A DNA stretch of 64,000 nucleotides from Oxyruncus cristatus (lineage: Eukaryota; Chordata; Aves; Passeriformes; Cotingidae): positions 1,174,076 to 1,238,075 of the forward strand of contig VXAY01004336.1 in NCBI GenBank assembly GCA_013399855.1, written 5' to 3'. This document shows positions 1-12,240 of the stretch, piece by piece; position 1 is the stretch's first letter; the number at the start of each line of letters is the position of its first letter. Under the pieces are notes generated by a model that was not told where the DNA came from, searched no databases, and saw nothing but the letters and a program-made list of their open reading frames with translations. The position numbers and the translations under genes were made by a program.

Positions 1-410
1 AAGGAGCGGAAAGGAGCGGAAAGGAGCGGAAAGGAGCGGAAAGGAGCGGAAAGGAGCGGAAAGGAGCGGAAAGGAGCGGAAAGGAGCGGAAAGGAGCGGA
101 AAGGAGCGGAAAGGAGCGGAAAGGAGCGGAAAGGAGCGGAAAGGAGCGGAAAGGAGCGGAAAGGAGCGGAAAGGAGCGGAAAGGAGCGGAAAGGAGCGGA
201 AAGGAGCGGAAAGGAGCGGAAAGGAGCGGAAAGGAGCGGAAAGGAGCGGAAAGGAGCGGAAAGGAGCGGAAAGGAGCGGAAAGGAGCGGAAAGGAGCGGA
301 AAGGAGCGGAAAGGAGCGGAAAGGAGCGGAAAGGAGCGGAAAGGAGCGGAAAGGAGCGGAAAGGAGCGGAAAGGAGCGGAAAGGAGCGGAAAGGAGCGGA
401 AAGGAGCGGA
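1..410. repeat. Perfect 10-bp tandem array (AAGGAGCGGA)x41
   Basis: Forty-one head-to-tail copies of AAGGAGCGGA with no substitution or indel. The array starts at the window edge, so its true length is unknown. This strand is all purine except one C per unit, and each unit holds one CpG. At 411-420 the unit degenerates to AAGGAAAGGA and then runs into an A/G tract. Absence of any variant copy means a recent expansion or an assembler-generated consensus. No known satellite name is assigned. Confidence 0.97.
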
Positions 411-456
411 AAGGAAAGGAAAAAAGAGAAAAAAAAAGAAAAGAGAAAAGAAAAAA
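411..456. repeat. A-rich polypurine tract flanking the 10-bp array
   Basis: About 46 nt of only A and G, mostly A runs broken by single G. It directly continues the purine strand of the array. It may be the low-complexity seed from which the 10-mer expanded, since the variant unit AAGGAAAGGA bridges the two (inference). Confidence 0.9.
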
Positions 457-3400
457 TTCTCAACATTCACAGAGCAGTTCCTAATATCTGGTTTCACTAC
501 AACTGTATCTGGAAGAATTTGCTTCAATAAAGCTCCCAGCTGGAGCTGTAATCGAGTCCATCTTTTATAAACATACTGACTGACAAACTAACAAATAGCA
601 AATGTTGGTGTCAGTGAGACTGGTGATAGCTGAAGAAATTATCCTGCGCAAATAGAAAACTGAGATATTATTCGTGTTTAGCAATTGTCTAAAGGAATTT
701 AGAAATACAGCAGTCACAGCAAAACCATCTCTTGAGCATATATTCAACTAGAATAAAATCCCATTTGGGATAATATGACTGAGTTATATAAAGTCTGTAT
801 TTCTTTATCTATTTAGTACTTCAAGGTTCGTATGATAGACACTCTCATTCGAGTGAAAAGTCTGTGCCATGCTTGTCTTACTTAAGAGCCTTCATAATAG
901 TAGAATTTATTTAAATTTTACCTAGTGTTTTCATATCTACAGTAGCAACATCTCCTTAAAATGCTCGTTTTTTAAAATATGCACTGTTGTTGCTGGTATG
1001 TTCTCACATTGTTCTAGCATAATGTTAAGAGTTGATTGACTTTGTTTTGATCTTCACTTTTCATATATTGAAAAAGCATCAGTAGAGTTTGCTAGCAGCA
1101 AAATAACTCTGACAAACTTTTGCAAGGTATTTTGCTCATCTCTGTGGCTATGGCTTCATAGCACATGCTTGCCTGGGACAGCTAGGAGGCATCTTGCTAT
1201 GTTCAAATGACTCAATATAATGCCAGACTAGATCCTAAAAAACTTGCACTTACATGGGTGTCATGACCTCTGCCAGCACCAGTTGAAGGGAACTCAGGGA
1301 GGGCACCAGTCCTGGCTACTTTCCCTGGCTCATTTCTCTGGTACTCATCCGGCACTCCCAGTCATGGCATTATGGATGTTAGAGAATGCACCTTCGTCTA
1401 GTTCCTCACTGCCTCTTTATGTTACCCTCTTCCTTGTTGAACCTGCTGAAGGTTGTATCTCTGTCTTACATTCTCACAGGTGTGAGAAAATTAGGTTTTA
1501 TTTCAGAGTGACATGCCTCTCTTCTGAGAAAAAAAAAAACTGTTAAGATTTACCCAAAAATTGTCAAGCAGGCATCCAAAATTAAAGGGCCCCAAAGTGT
1601 TTCTAGTCATTTAACAGTGAAAGAAAGAACCTGAAATATGCACTGGAAATAAAACCTTCGAGGGTGGGGTCAGTACTTTTTAATGCATTTGTGGAGTGCT
1701 TACCATAATGCTCAGCCCTGCAAACCTTTCATTTCTCCCTGCAAAATAAACACCAAGACAATTTTCTGGACCCACGACTCAAGCTACTCAAATTCTCCTG
1801 AGGACTGAAGGACCAACAAAACCCATCTTGCCTTTCCATCTCTTCTTCCTTCGTTTTGCCTTTTAACATACATACAGCAGTAACATATCATTTGTATTTG
1901 CACATTAATCCAAAAGGTACAATAAAATGAAGGAATTCACTTCATCTATCTTTTCAGGAGAGGATAAACAGGCAAAGCACACTTATTGCAGCAATTCTCA
2001 AAGCTCTGTGCCCTCTGCTTTCTGGAGAGTGTGATCTGCATCAGTGCTTCCCTCTCATCAAATACACTTATGGCCTGTTCTGCTCCAGACCCCACCTGTT
2101 TCAGCCCCTTACAGGGGTCAAACCTTTGCAACTCAAGCTCCAGCAAAACCAGCTGTGAGCCCATCCAGCCTAACTCTGGCAATTCCTACACTCCAGTTTA
2201 GCCTCTCACTGGCTACTACATCAGCCCTGAACTCCCTCTGCAGACACCATTGTCTTTGCTCAAAATATTAAAGAGAAAAGATCTCTTTCTCCTTCACAGC
2301 ACCCCAGCTCCTCCTAGCTTAGTTCCTGGCTTGCTTTGGCTCCCTCTGGATGGAAAATGCAGCAAGATTTTTCTCCTGTCCAAACTCAACGCGGTTTACC
2401 ATTTTACTGGGAATGAAAAAAGTTCGAGCTTGCAGGCAGCCAGCCACTGCCTCATACACCCAGCATGGTCCAGCCCAAGGCACAGCCTTCAGTCCTCCTC
2501 AATTCCCACCACCATCGTGCCTGCTACAATAATTATGCTCCCTATAAGGCTCTCAGATAGGAGGGAACTACTGCATAAGAATGATGGAGAGAAGGTGAGC
2601 AAACAGAATGAAGAGAGGAGGAAGACAAAAGATGGGAGGACTTCTTTTGTGGAGGCTTGTCCCTCATCTAAAGATACGTTCTGGTCTCCCGCAAGGGATT
2701 TGTTTCACCAGTCAGAAACCAACTGGCTTGAAATATGCTTAGAAGGTAATTAACAAAGGTGATGGTACAATAAAGAAGAACTGAATTTGTTCTTTAAGGA
2801 ACAAATACAATGAAAAAGTTGAAAGTCCTTAAACAGAAATACTAAAAAAGCTGCCCAGATCAGAATTAAATTTAAAGAAGTTGGGAATCACTGTGACTCA
2901 GGCATGAATGGGAGAATATAAATAGTTTTGGTGGGAGATTTTTCATATGTTCTATTATGAACTATTTATGTTCCATTTGATACATGAATGACAGTTCTTA
3001 CTTTATCATGATAGCAACCCTGATTGAATAAAATTATCCTCAAAGGCTTGTGGAATGGAAGGCAAGAGGATGATCAGTACTCTGCAGCTGAGAGTCTCCT
3101 GCCCGGATGGCTTCACATCCTGCAAAGCAACAGGTAAGGAGAGTTGGCATAAGATCTGAGATGCTTCATGCCCAAGCAGAAAGTGCACACCATGGGTTGA
3201 CGCCCAGCTACTGTTTCTGTCATCCTATGACATCAACTGTAATACTCATTCTTCCATTACAATGACACACTTTTGGAAGTAATTTCCCTCATGGCAGCAC
3301 TGCTCGGACAGGACAAAAGCCTGCCAGAGCTAACTGATGGGGCTGATCAGCAGCCAGGAGCAGATGATACGAGAAAGAGAGTCAGAAGAAGGGAAGCACA

Positions 3401-3879
3401 TGCAATAGCGTTCCCAGTATCCTTTCACATCTGCTGGCACACTCTACTTCAGGGACATTTGAGCTGCAGGATGCAGCTGAACCTCAACCTGCAAATAGCC
3501 CTTGTGCGTGCAAGGATAATAGTAAACAAATGTTTTTCTATGGTTTATCAAGCATCGTGGAAAGTCTTCTGTAAAGGAGGAGAGTTTTCCTCATCCATAG
3601 CCCGAGGAAGTTCATCATAGAACTTTTTATCTTCTTGCTAAAGCTTTAAGTTTTAGCTGCTGTTATAACACCATTGGCAAGGGTTGGACCATTTGGCTTT
3701 CTGTATCAAATCTGATATGCTTTTCAGGGGAATTTTCTGCACATAAAAATGGTTGTTCTGGGTGAGAGCAAACCAGACACACAGGAAACTGTGTGAATGC
3801 AAAAGAGTTCATGTATTGCTACATGCCTAGAAAATTCCTTCAGCATCTGGTAATCTATAGCTCAGGCAATCATGGAGAT
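457..3879. other. Single-copy A+T-rich DNA, no gene recognised
   Basis: No recognisable transposable element, exon or RNA gene. The longest methionine-started frame is 2250-2753 (+, 167 codons). It has no signal peptide, domain or repeat I recognise, and its Ser/Leu/Pro-rich composition fits chance translation. Frames at 1244-1546 and 3273-3620 (+) are likewise unrecognised. Confidence 0.6.
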
Positions 3880-4375
3880 GGGGGTCTTTTTATTTAGTAG
3901 TCATCAGAAGACTTTTCTTACAAGAATTTTCCTAATCCTTTTTTGAACTAATGTGAGCTTTTAGAATCCCCATCACACTAAGGAATTTCATAGTTTAACT
4001 GCTCATTGCATGAAAATATTCATCTTGACTGTTTTGAGCTTGACTCCTACCAACTTTGTAAGACAAGGACCAGTCCTAACATAGAAAGAGACCATAGAAA
4101 GAGTTATTATCCTAAGTTTGTTTCAGTAGTTTTCATAGGTTTTGGTCATCTTCTCCCAGGCTAAAGAGAGGTATCATACAATATCCTGACACTTTTGATC
4201 ATCCTTTCCCACCTCCATGCCTCTTCTCTAATCCTGCTATTTTCTTTCCTATAAGAAGGGGTGAGTGGAGAGGACCACACAATGTCCAAAACATGAGTGC
4301 ACCATGGAATTTTACAGTAACATACTGCTGTTTTCCAATTGCACCCTATTCCTCCTCTCATTCTCACCATTCTTT
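3880..4375 (-). mobile_element. Old CR1/L3-clade LINE relic, 3' part
   Basis: Read on the minus strand this is a heavily diverged piece of the 3' ORF2/UTR region of an ancient amniote CR1-clade LINE. Recognisable blocks on the plus strand are the 'frame needs a Leu/Thr-rich start, fails in a Phe-rich tract' region near 3920-4010, the 'cttctcccaggctaaag' block near 4150-4166, and the 'gggtgagtggagaggacc...caccatggaattttacagt' stretch near 4259-4320. The order of these blocks matches the family. No frame stays open for long. The assignment is by eye, and the exact subfamily and ends are uncertain. Confidence 0.6.
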
Positions 4376-5500
4376 CTGGTTTGCTTAGCTTTCAGTTGCT
4401 AATGTTTTTAACATAATTATCTACTTATAACCCAGAATCTTGCTTAAGCATGAAAACAGTCAGGTCAGACTCTTTTGCTGGGCAAGCAGTACTGGGGTTG
4501 TTCCTTTCCAGTGAGTACCACTTAAATCGTTGCTTATTCAGATAGTACAGGTCTTCATTTCTCCGATGAACTAGTAATTTCTTTTTAGGCAAGTTTTTAT
4601 AAAGGAAATTAGCTGGAATAATAAGAAACATATTCAGTTCTGTGTAAATGAGTGTAAAGGGGAGCATGTAGCACTGTCCTTACTTCTCTTTGTGCCTCTC
4701 TAGGAAGATTTGCCTTTAGGATCAAATTCTGATGCATAGTGACCATAAAATTGTAGCTCCATGCAGCAGATGGCTTTCACCCAGACCCTAAAAGGGTACT
4801 ACCTATGTATATGCCACATTATAAAATAGGGTAGAATAAGATGAGATGTTATTCTGTTAACTGAAGTCAATGTAAATATAAGAAAGGAGTTTTTAAATAT
4901 ATAATTGGAAATATCTACAAAGTTATTCCTGACTGTGACCAGGAATGTCATCATCAGTACGGCACAGGAAATCCCAACTGTGCAAGAAACCCTAAATAAG
5001 GGAAACAGCCACTCAGTTTAAGGTTGTGTATCAACATTACAGGACTAAGTATAAGCATGAAAGCTGGAGTATCTGTTAGAAAGGAGTGAAAAGAAAAGAG
5101 GCATTCAGATGACTTTCAGCTATTTGGTGAGTTCCTGTGCTGTATCAATATTCCTTTTAATAGCAATTGACAGACTTGTCTTCCAGTATTTTGCTAGCTT
5201 ATGTTGCAGTAGAGTTGCCCACTGTTTAAATTTTTTGACATAGTGCTTCTCTTTTTTCAACCCAAACATGATCATGCCATGGAGTCCCCTTTAATTTTTT
5301 TACTGAGCCATTACATGCTCACACTATCTGTGCCACCTAGGAATTAAGTGATCAGAGCTGCAAAAATGAATCAAGACACTGTTGTATTGGGGTGGTATTC
5401 TGTGATTTCAGGACTGAAAGCTGAGATAAAATGACTCTGATCCACAAAAAGCACAAAACACACTAGCGAATGACCAAATAAAAGAAAGCAACATGTAGAA
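4376..5500. other. Single-copy DNA, nothing recognised
   Basis: A+T-rich sequence without recognisable repeats or exons. The minus frame 4425-4667 (80 codons) has no recognisable similarity. Confidence 0.55.
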
Positions 5501-5580
5501 GGTGCCCCTGCCCACGGCAGGAGATTAGAACTAGATGATCTTTAAGATCCCTTCCTACCCAAAACCTTCTATGATTCCAT
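5501..5580 (+). mobile_element. CR1 LINE 3' end, short fragment
   Basis: An 80-bp fragment of the CR1 3' UTR. It has the typical 'ctgcccacggcagg' block, then 'ctagatgatctttaag', then the 'cccttcctacccaaaa' block and a terminal 'ctatgattccat', close to the ATTCTATG-type 8-bp tail units of CR1. Such extreme 5' truncation is usual for CR1, which starts reverse transcription at the 3' end. No coding part remains. Confidence 0.9.
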
Positions 5581-6927
5581 GCTTAGTTGTAAACAGAGGT
5601 TAAGAGAAAACTCATTATTTTAAGAGCAGTATTTCAAAATACACCTTTAAAAATAAACCCAAGGACAGCAAGGAAAAACTAGGCTATATTGTGTTTTCAA
5701 TGTTATTAAAAAAGCCTGACTACTTTAATAGCAGTTCTCACTTTTTTTTTTTTTTTCGTTTTTTTTCTGTAATGGGTTTGTTTGGCTGAGTAAAAATATG
5801 AATCAGCCTGAATAAAGCAAAACCAACAAAATTGTGAAGTGAGAGCCATGATATTTTCTATCCAAAAACTTCTTTTTCACTTTCCCAACATCTAAAGAGC
5901 ATGAGGAACACCTGAGAGATCATCTGATCTTTATATGAGAAAGGTTTCAGAAAGATTATAGAGGGTAGAGAAAGGGGCCAAGTGAAAATCTGTGTATCTG
6001 CCATCCATCAGAAACACATGGTTCCAGGTGGCTGTAATATATGGCTATGTATGCATCTAGAGAAATAATCTCGCCTCATAAACCACCAAATCGAAAAGCT
6101 GCCCAAGATAAAGAATAATTTGATACTGGTATATGCATTTTTTACTGTCTAGAAGTCACTGTAAATTGTCTTGCTCTGTGCACGAAGAAATGAATGGTCT
6201 TCAAGGTGAAAACTTGCAGACATTAATTGGATACTGTATCTAAAATATTGTACCCTCAGTGCCATTAAGTGATCTATAAAGGATTGAGTAGTTCAGCCAA
6301 ATAACCTTAGTTAACTATCACAAATTATTGTTAGTTCTCTCATTTAATGGCTGAAGAATAAAGCTGAGTATCTTGCTAAAGTTCTTTAAGTTGCAAGAAC
6401 TGTGCAGACCTTGTGCAAAAGGCCATTCCATGGAATTCAGCAAACTACTTCTATGCTTATGAGAAAGCCACAAGGTTCCTTGCACCAATGCATACAAAGA
6501 CTTTTATTTGGTCTTAACTGAAAGATGCTGAGAAGACATGGAGACAGATAGCCATCAGCTCCTCACTGTACAAAAGAAAGTTTATGATCTGTTAGTCCAT
6601 TAGCAGCCATAAAATCCAGCAGCTTGGCTGGATGTGTGCTCTTGTGTGGAGGGGACATAGTGCTGCTGACTTTCCACTTTGGCCCCTTCCATCCCTCACA
6701 TTCTTCTCTTTTGGCAAACAAAATGGACAACCCATCTCCAGGCTGAGAATCTCAACGACTAGGAGGTTTTCGGTTATGGCCTCCACCTCCAGTCCCTCCA
6801 TTTCCATGGAATGGAGTAAATGCTGTATGTGTATTGGTAAACTGTGTTGGAATGGCAGTGTTTATTGGTAGGTAATTCTTGGTGTACATCAAGAATTTAA
6901 AAGGTCAAGGTATGAGACCATGTTTAA
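5581..6927. other. Single-copy DNA with a T-rich run
   Basis: Holds a T15 run at 5742-5756 that continues, after one CG, into a further T stretch to 5766. The overlapping frames at 6592-6807 (-) and 6632-6871 (+) are mutually antisense and unrecognised. No exon or element seen. Confidence 0.55.
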
Positions 6928-7228
6928 ATCATAGAATCATGGAAAGGCTTGGGTTGGAAGGGACCTTAAAGATCATCGAGATGCAACTCTCCTGCCGTGG
7001 GTAGGGACACCAGGTTGCTCAAAGCCCCATCCAGCCTGGCATGGAACACTTCCAGGGATGGAGAATCCACAACTTCTCTTGGCAACCTGTTCAAGTTCCT
7101 CCAGTTCCTCACCACCCTCACAGTAAAGATTTGTTTCCTAATACCTAATCTAAATGTATCCTCTTTCAGTTTGAAGCCATTGCTCCTTGTCCTTTCACTA
7201 TATGCTCTTGTAAATAGTCCCTCCCAAT
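6928..7228 (-). mobile_element. CR1 LINE, 5'-truncated copy (ORF2 C-terminus + 3' UTR)
   Basis: CR1 is the dominant avian non-LTR retrotransposon; its ORF2 encodes an endonuclease and a reverse transcriptase. Here only the last part of ORF2 and the short 3' UTR survive, read right to left. The minus frame from about 7228 shows the family's closing motifs: RLGIRKQIFTVRVVRNW, then [14 protein letters not shown] and ARLDGALSNLV. The 3' tail lies at 6928-6945 (reverse complement of the ATGATTCTAT-type end). A frame break in the 3' half and short extra codons (the NLNRLPRE segment) show it is dead. Confidence 0.95.
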
Positions 7229-7954
7229 GGAGAAATATTTGGAGAAAACAAAGGAATAATGGAGAACAGATAATGAGTGACACACGTCATGACAGCAGGT
7301 AGGGAGGAAGGGGATAATTTATTTATTTGTGTTTATTTATGAATGCTAAGGTAAAGCGAGTATTAGAAGAACAGTAACGCTTCCGAGATCTGGATCAGGA
7401 CCTGTAGGAATAGGAGATGAAATGTTTCAAAGGACTTTTACAATTGCATCACACGGTAGATTGAGCAGCAACAGCTAAAGCTAGCAAAAGGACAAGATGA
7501 TTTATATCCTGTAGTTCAAGAGAGGGCAGTGAAACTAAAGTAAGTTTTAGGCATATGTTTTTGATATTCAGTAAGGACAAAAATAGTGGTGTTAGAGGAC
7601 GAATAGCTCACATTGCTGAGTATTAGCAAATAACCATTGGACTTGGAGCCTAGCTTATTGCAGTAAATAGCAATAAAAAATATGTTTAAGACGTTATACA
7701 GCATAACTAATATTGATAAGCAATATTTGACAAGGACTCAAAGAAGGACATCAATTTCAGAAAAATGTGACCAGCAGCTTTAACAAAAAATGCCTAATCA
7801 TCATCTAAACAGGCAGTGCAACAAATTCAAGGCAAGGCACAGAAGAATTGACTCTCTTTCTTGGAGGCTGATGCTGAACTGAGGCTTGAAGGACTTCTGA
7901 CAGATCTCACCCTTTATCAAAGCAGGGCCAAATTTGAAGATAGAAAAGGTTCCT
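7229..7954. other. Single-copy DNA, nothing recognised
   Basis: A+T-rich sequence with a T/A-rich patch at 7315-7340 (TTTATTTATTTG-like). No repeat or exon recognised. Confidence 0.55.
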
Positions 7955-8050
7955 TAGGATTGTGTCCAGTCATGGTTTGAGTATTTCCATGGACTGAGAT
8001 CTCACAGCTTCTATGTGGACCTGTTCCAGTGTTTGACCTCTTTCTCTGTG
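7955..8050 (-). mobile_element. CR1 LINE relic, end of ORF2
   Basis: About 95 bp that align by eye, on the minus strand, to the CR1 segment encoding the tail of ORF2: 'gtgtccagtcatg', 'gagtatttccatgg', 'cacagcttctatg' and 'acctgttccagtgtttgacc' occur in the right order and spacing. More diverged than the copy at 6.9-7.2 kb, so an older insertion or subfamily. Both ends are truncated. Confidence 0.75.
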
Positions 8051-9310
8051 AAACGACAGTAATCAGGAGAACATGCAGTTTACTGAGGCTGGTTTCAAAG
8101 CTATTAGACTGCAGGGAAGTTGAGAAGAACTTAGGTCTGAAAGCTACTGGCAGAAGGGGTTGCCCAATATAAAGATATCCTCTTTTGTTTTTTACTACTT
8201 TCCTGCCATTACATAGAAGACATTTGTGATATTTTAGAAATTGGTTTGGGTATGGATTGAAGGGGTGTCTTCCTCCGGTGCTTATTGAAATAACTTGCTT
8301 TTGCCCATTGCATTTACCTCTTGGTCTTCTTATCCTTCCAACAGAAAATCATACCCCCACACAAAGTGAGATGTTTCTCTCGCTGTCTTGCAGCACTGGC
8401 ACACCTGGAAAATTAACTGCTACACAAGCAAAAATCCTAATGAAGAGACAGAGCCAGATTCAGTAACAGATTCCATGGGAAGCAGAACTATGTGAAAAAA
8501 ACTTGCTTGGCTCCACTTTACAATTGACAAAACGTTGGCCATTTAGGCAAAACTGAATTAATGAGAGAGCCAGACCAAGCATAGGAAGGAACATTTCATG
8601 GTAATAAGAAAGGATTTCCCTGGTAAGAAAGCAATTCTGGACTGGGGACTGTTTCATTCAAAACTGGAAACCTGAGCCAATCTGGTAGAATACAGTTTTA
8701 ATTTGTATAAAGGGGAGAGCAGAAAGGAAATACGTAAAACCCTGTTGCATCCTAGGTCAGCAATTTTTATGAGCTGGGATGATGCTAAATTCATCCCCTA
8801 GGTGCTTCCATTATACATGATCCACAGAGGGAACAAACCTGCTACAACCCTGACTGAGGCTTTTGTTGTGCTTTTGCAGAAGCAGCAGCTGCCCAATCTG
8901 CCAGCCCCGCTGCTGTGTAATTCTACCCCTGGGGATTCACAAAAATAGCAAAAAAAACACCTCAAAATAGCATGCCCTGGACTGCTTTGTGAAGAATGCA
9001 TTGCAGGACCACAAAACATGGGACCTAACTTTTACTGCATGGCAAGTCACACAGCTGATCCCACCACAACTGGTAAAAAATTTGCACTTCTCTTTCCCTC
9101 CCCTTTCCTTGATACCACACAGCTCCTGTTTGTCTGGTGTTAAGCAAAACAAGACCCCAGGTCATACAAGTAACTGAGTCCTTACTGTAATGGGAATGAT
9201 AGATAATATCCTGGGTATAAAATAAGCCAAATGAACCAAGGGCAAAGCAGATACTTTTGTTTCAGTAAAAAATAGAAATTATCCTTGTGTTTCTCGAACA
9301 CACATTTATA
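8051..9310. other. Single-copy DNA, nothing recognised
   Basis: Several 60-75-codon frames on both strands overlap each other (8798-9177) and share no recognisable domain. No element seen. Confidence 0.5.
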
Positions 9311-9356
9311 TCCCTCCTTTTTCTTTCTTTCTTTTTTCTTCTTTTTTTTTTTTTTT
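9311..9356. repeat. 46-nt polypyrimidine tract
   Basis: Uninterrupted C/T run, C-richer at its start and ending in T15, followed by AAGTAAGTGAAG. It resembles a splice-acceptor tract in composition, but no AG-exon follows. Best treated as low complexity, possibly the reverse-strand tail of a lost retroposon. Confidence 0.85.
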
Positions 9357-9834
9357 AAGTAAGTGAAGTTCCATGCTAGTTGTTGTTGCTTTGCCAGTGA
9401 TGTCTGGTTCTGCCTGATAACATCAAGCTATGTAAAACAACATAGTATTGTCTACAGTCCCTGCTATTACAGTAAGTTAACAGTTACTGTAAACAGAAGA
9501 GCTCTTCCTAAAGAAGATGAACCAAAGATATATTTTGAATTAAGCACAAAGCAAACACTCCAGCTGGCAAACATTGCAGGAATAGTTTTTTCTTTCAAAA
9601 AGATTGCATTGGGTTTGCACTGCCAATAGTATACACAGAGCCATTGTTTCAGTCTCAGCAAGAGAGTTATTTATACACTTTGAATGAGTACTGCTTTCTC
9701 TAGAGCTTCTCTTAAACTTCACAAAAATAATCCATTAAAAATCATACAAAAAAAATGAGGTTTTGTCCTACTGTTTGAGATTCATTTTCTCTAGTGGATG
9801 CCACTAAAGCTCATTTTAAATAGATTTTAGGACA
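9357..9834. other. Single-copy DNA, nothing recognised
   Basis: Contains a plus frame at 9363-9629 (88 codons) and antisense frames over the same bases. None shows a recognisable motif. Confidence 0.5.
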
Positions 9835-10160
9835 GAAGGGGAATATTAGGTCACACAGTCAGATCTCCTCTATATCATAGGCCATAAAATTTATTCCAGC
9901 TACTTCTGTGTGGAGCCCAATTGCTGACATTTGGCTAAAATGTGTGCCTGAAAGGTTTGCAGCCTTGAATCTACCACTTTTCTCTGTAGCTCGTTCCAGC
10001 AGAAATCAACCTCAATATCAAGCATTTGTGTTATACTTCCATTTGATTTATTTTGGCTCTGATTTCCATGCTTAGGTTCCCATTGTGCTTTTCTCTGATA
10101 CTTTAAAAGGCCCTTTAATAACTGTCATTTCTTTACCATCCAAGAACCCTGAACCATCTG
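9835..10160 (-). mobile_element. Old CR1-clade LINE relic, 3' region
   Basis: On the plus strand the order 'attaggtcacacagtc', 'gatctcctctatatcatagg', 'ccataaaatttattccagc', 'gaatctaccacttttctctg', 'gctcgttccagcag' and 'tttctctgatactttaaaag' reproduces the reverse complement of an ancient CR1-clade 3' end that is common in reptile and bird genomes. Divergence is high and no frame is intact. Orientation is clear; the exact limits are not. Confidence 0.62.
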
Positions 10161-12240
10161 AATACTGTGTGTTTTTGGTTCATTGGTAGTTCTGAATAAA
10201 GGCAGGAGAGGGAAGGCAAAGAGGCAGTTTTGCCTGTAATCCAACTATATTGTATTTGCATTGTATTTTTTTAAAAGTTATTTCAGTATAAATGGGAACA
10301 TTTTGCCGTTCAATTTTGTTGTTTCAACTTGAAACAACTTTTAACTTTGCCCCTCCCAAAACACAGAAGAAAGTTCAGTAATATTAATGTTAATTTTTTG
10401 CATTATCCAGTCTACATTTTTTTGCTAGAATGGTTCCAGATCAAATAAACTTATCTTAATCAGCACTTACATATGATAAGCACTTCAATTTTTAACATTA
10501 TTAAGTATCATAGTAACTTCCCCAAAGTGTATCTGCTACAAAGACTCTGCCATTATTCTTAACTGAGTATATTTGGTGTGAAACATAAAATAGTGACTAG
10601 ACAGGAATGTTAGCTGTCCTTACTGTTCTGCCAGATGTATTTTCAGTGAATCAGAAAGGGTTTCTTGAGGATGTTATCTTCTATTTCTTGAATGAGGATT
10701 TTTAAAAGTTAACTAATGTGTCTTCAATACAAAAAAGTTGACTGAGCAGCAGTTCTTACAAAAATACATGTGCATCTGGTTGTGTAAGAATATTTGTCTT
10801 TTCTTTACAGTCCTCTCACGTGGTATGTATTCAGCCATAACCAGCCAGAAAAATATAAGATGAAATTTGGCTATTATTTAACTCTAAAAAACATCTCCCT
10901 GTGATTTACAGGCAAGACCATCATTAAGTATTTACATTCCTGAAGATCTCTATTTTCCTTACTTCTGATGTCATTTTCATACATGTTGCACAAACCACTA
11001 TGAATGTTCATCTTTGGCTTCCTATTCTTGCTTTCATTTAGGAGGATAAATCTAACTTGCCTCATGGGAGTATTAAAGGGCAAAATAGCCACTACATTGC
11101 TATCAATGGCATCTGTGTAATTTTGATGGAAATATAAAGAGCAATTGCCATCTTTTCTGCACTCATTACACAAATTATAATATTTTCAGTTCCACTGATC
11201 TGTTAGTATGCCTTGCTATTGGCATTACATCCAGCATTAACATCCCTTTATTTTTGAGGGTGATGGTGATACATGACTAGTGAAGTTTTACTTTAGCCAG
11301 CATCAGCACATTGCAATAATGTGATCCAAATAATTCTACTACTGAACTTAATTGGCAATCAATAAAATTAGCACGATCACTAGTCAATAGGGATCCTCAT
11401 ACACTCTACAAGTATTTGCTTTAGGATCAGTGAAAAAGCAGGAAATCTGCCAAGAGTTTTCTGGCTGTCAAGTCTTTGGAGGCTTATGAAACTTCTCAGA
11501 CTTCCCATTTTTCAAGAAAGAAAAGCCAGTTTTGAAAAGTTTGTAAAGACTGCAGGCTTTATGGAGCTTTGTGATAACTTTTAGAGGGAGCAATTTTCTA
11601 CTGGGGAAAGAAAAGTCACACAGATAATTTTCCAGGTAACCTTCCTAGGCCATGTAAAAACCTTCACTGTACTGATCTCAGCTTTGCCATCCTCTGATGT
11701 ACAAGTGTTGAAGTTTCCTTGTGCTTCATAAGAAATGGACCCACCAGACTTTTCTTCCCATTCTTCTCAGGGAAGACAGGCTTCTCCCTCTTATGGTGGC
11801 ATTAAGCAAGCCCGTTTCACCTGATCTGAGAATATTTTCAGTGGTGAAGAAAATCTTAATGATGATGTTCTTTAATCATGGTCTTTTGCATATAAACTGT
11901 TTTCTGTATGAAAATAAAATTGTAGACCAGTGGAAAATGCTGCATCAAGAAGGGAAATAGGTATGTCTATGAAAAAAAACCCAAATTCCTTTAAAATCTA
12001 GGTAAAGGATTATTTGCAAGCCTCTTGTTGTTTGATGCATTTACACAGTATATGAGCTTAATATGATAAATAATAATAAAAAATACTAGTGAAGCAGAAT
12101 TCCCAAAGCTCAGATGTACATTTTGGTTTTGTTTAGTAGGTTATATGCAACATCAGCTGTATGCTTTTTTTCAGCATAATGAAGCACCTGAATTCACTCT
12201 AACTTCTACCAGTCCTTGAATTATTAAATGTTTCTTGTAG
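10161..12240. other. Single-copy A+T-rich DNA, no gene recognised
   Basis: No element or exon recognised. The minus frame 10874-11173 (99 codons, Cys- and Asn-rich start) and the plus frame 11721-11960 have no recognisable family. Confidence 0.55.

Noticed and set aside
2250..2753. 167-codon plus frame as a possible gene
   Set aside because: No domain, signal or repeat recognised. Low-complexity Ser/Pro/Leu composition and no flanking splice or promoter evidence.
9311..9356. Polypyrimidine tract as a splice acceptor
   Set aside because: No AG followed by an open, recognisable exon within the usual distance.
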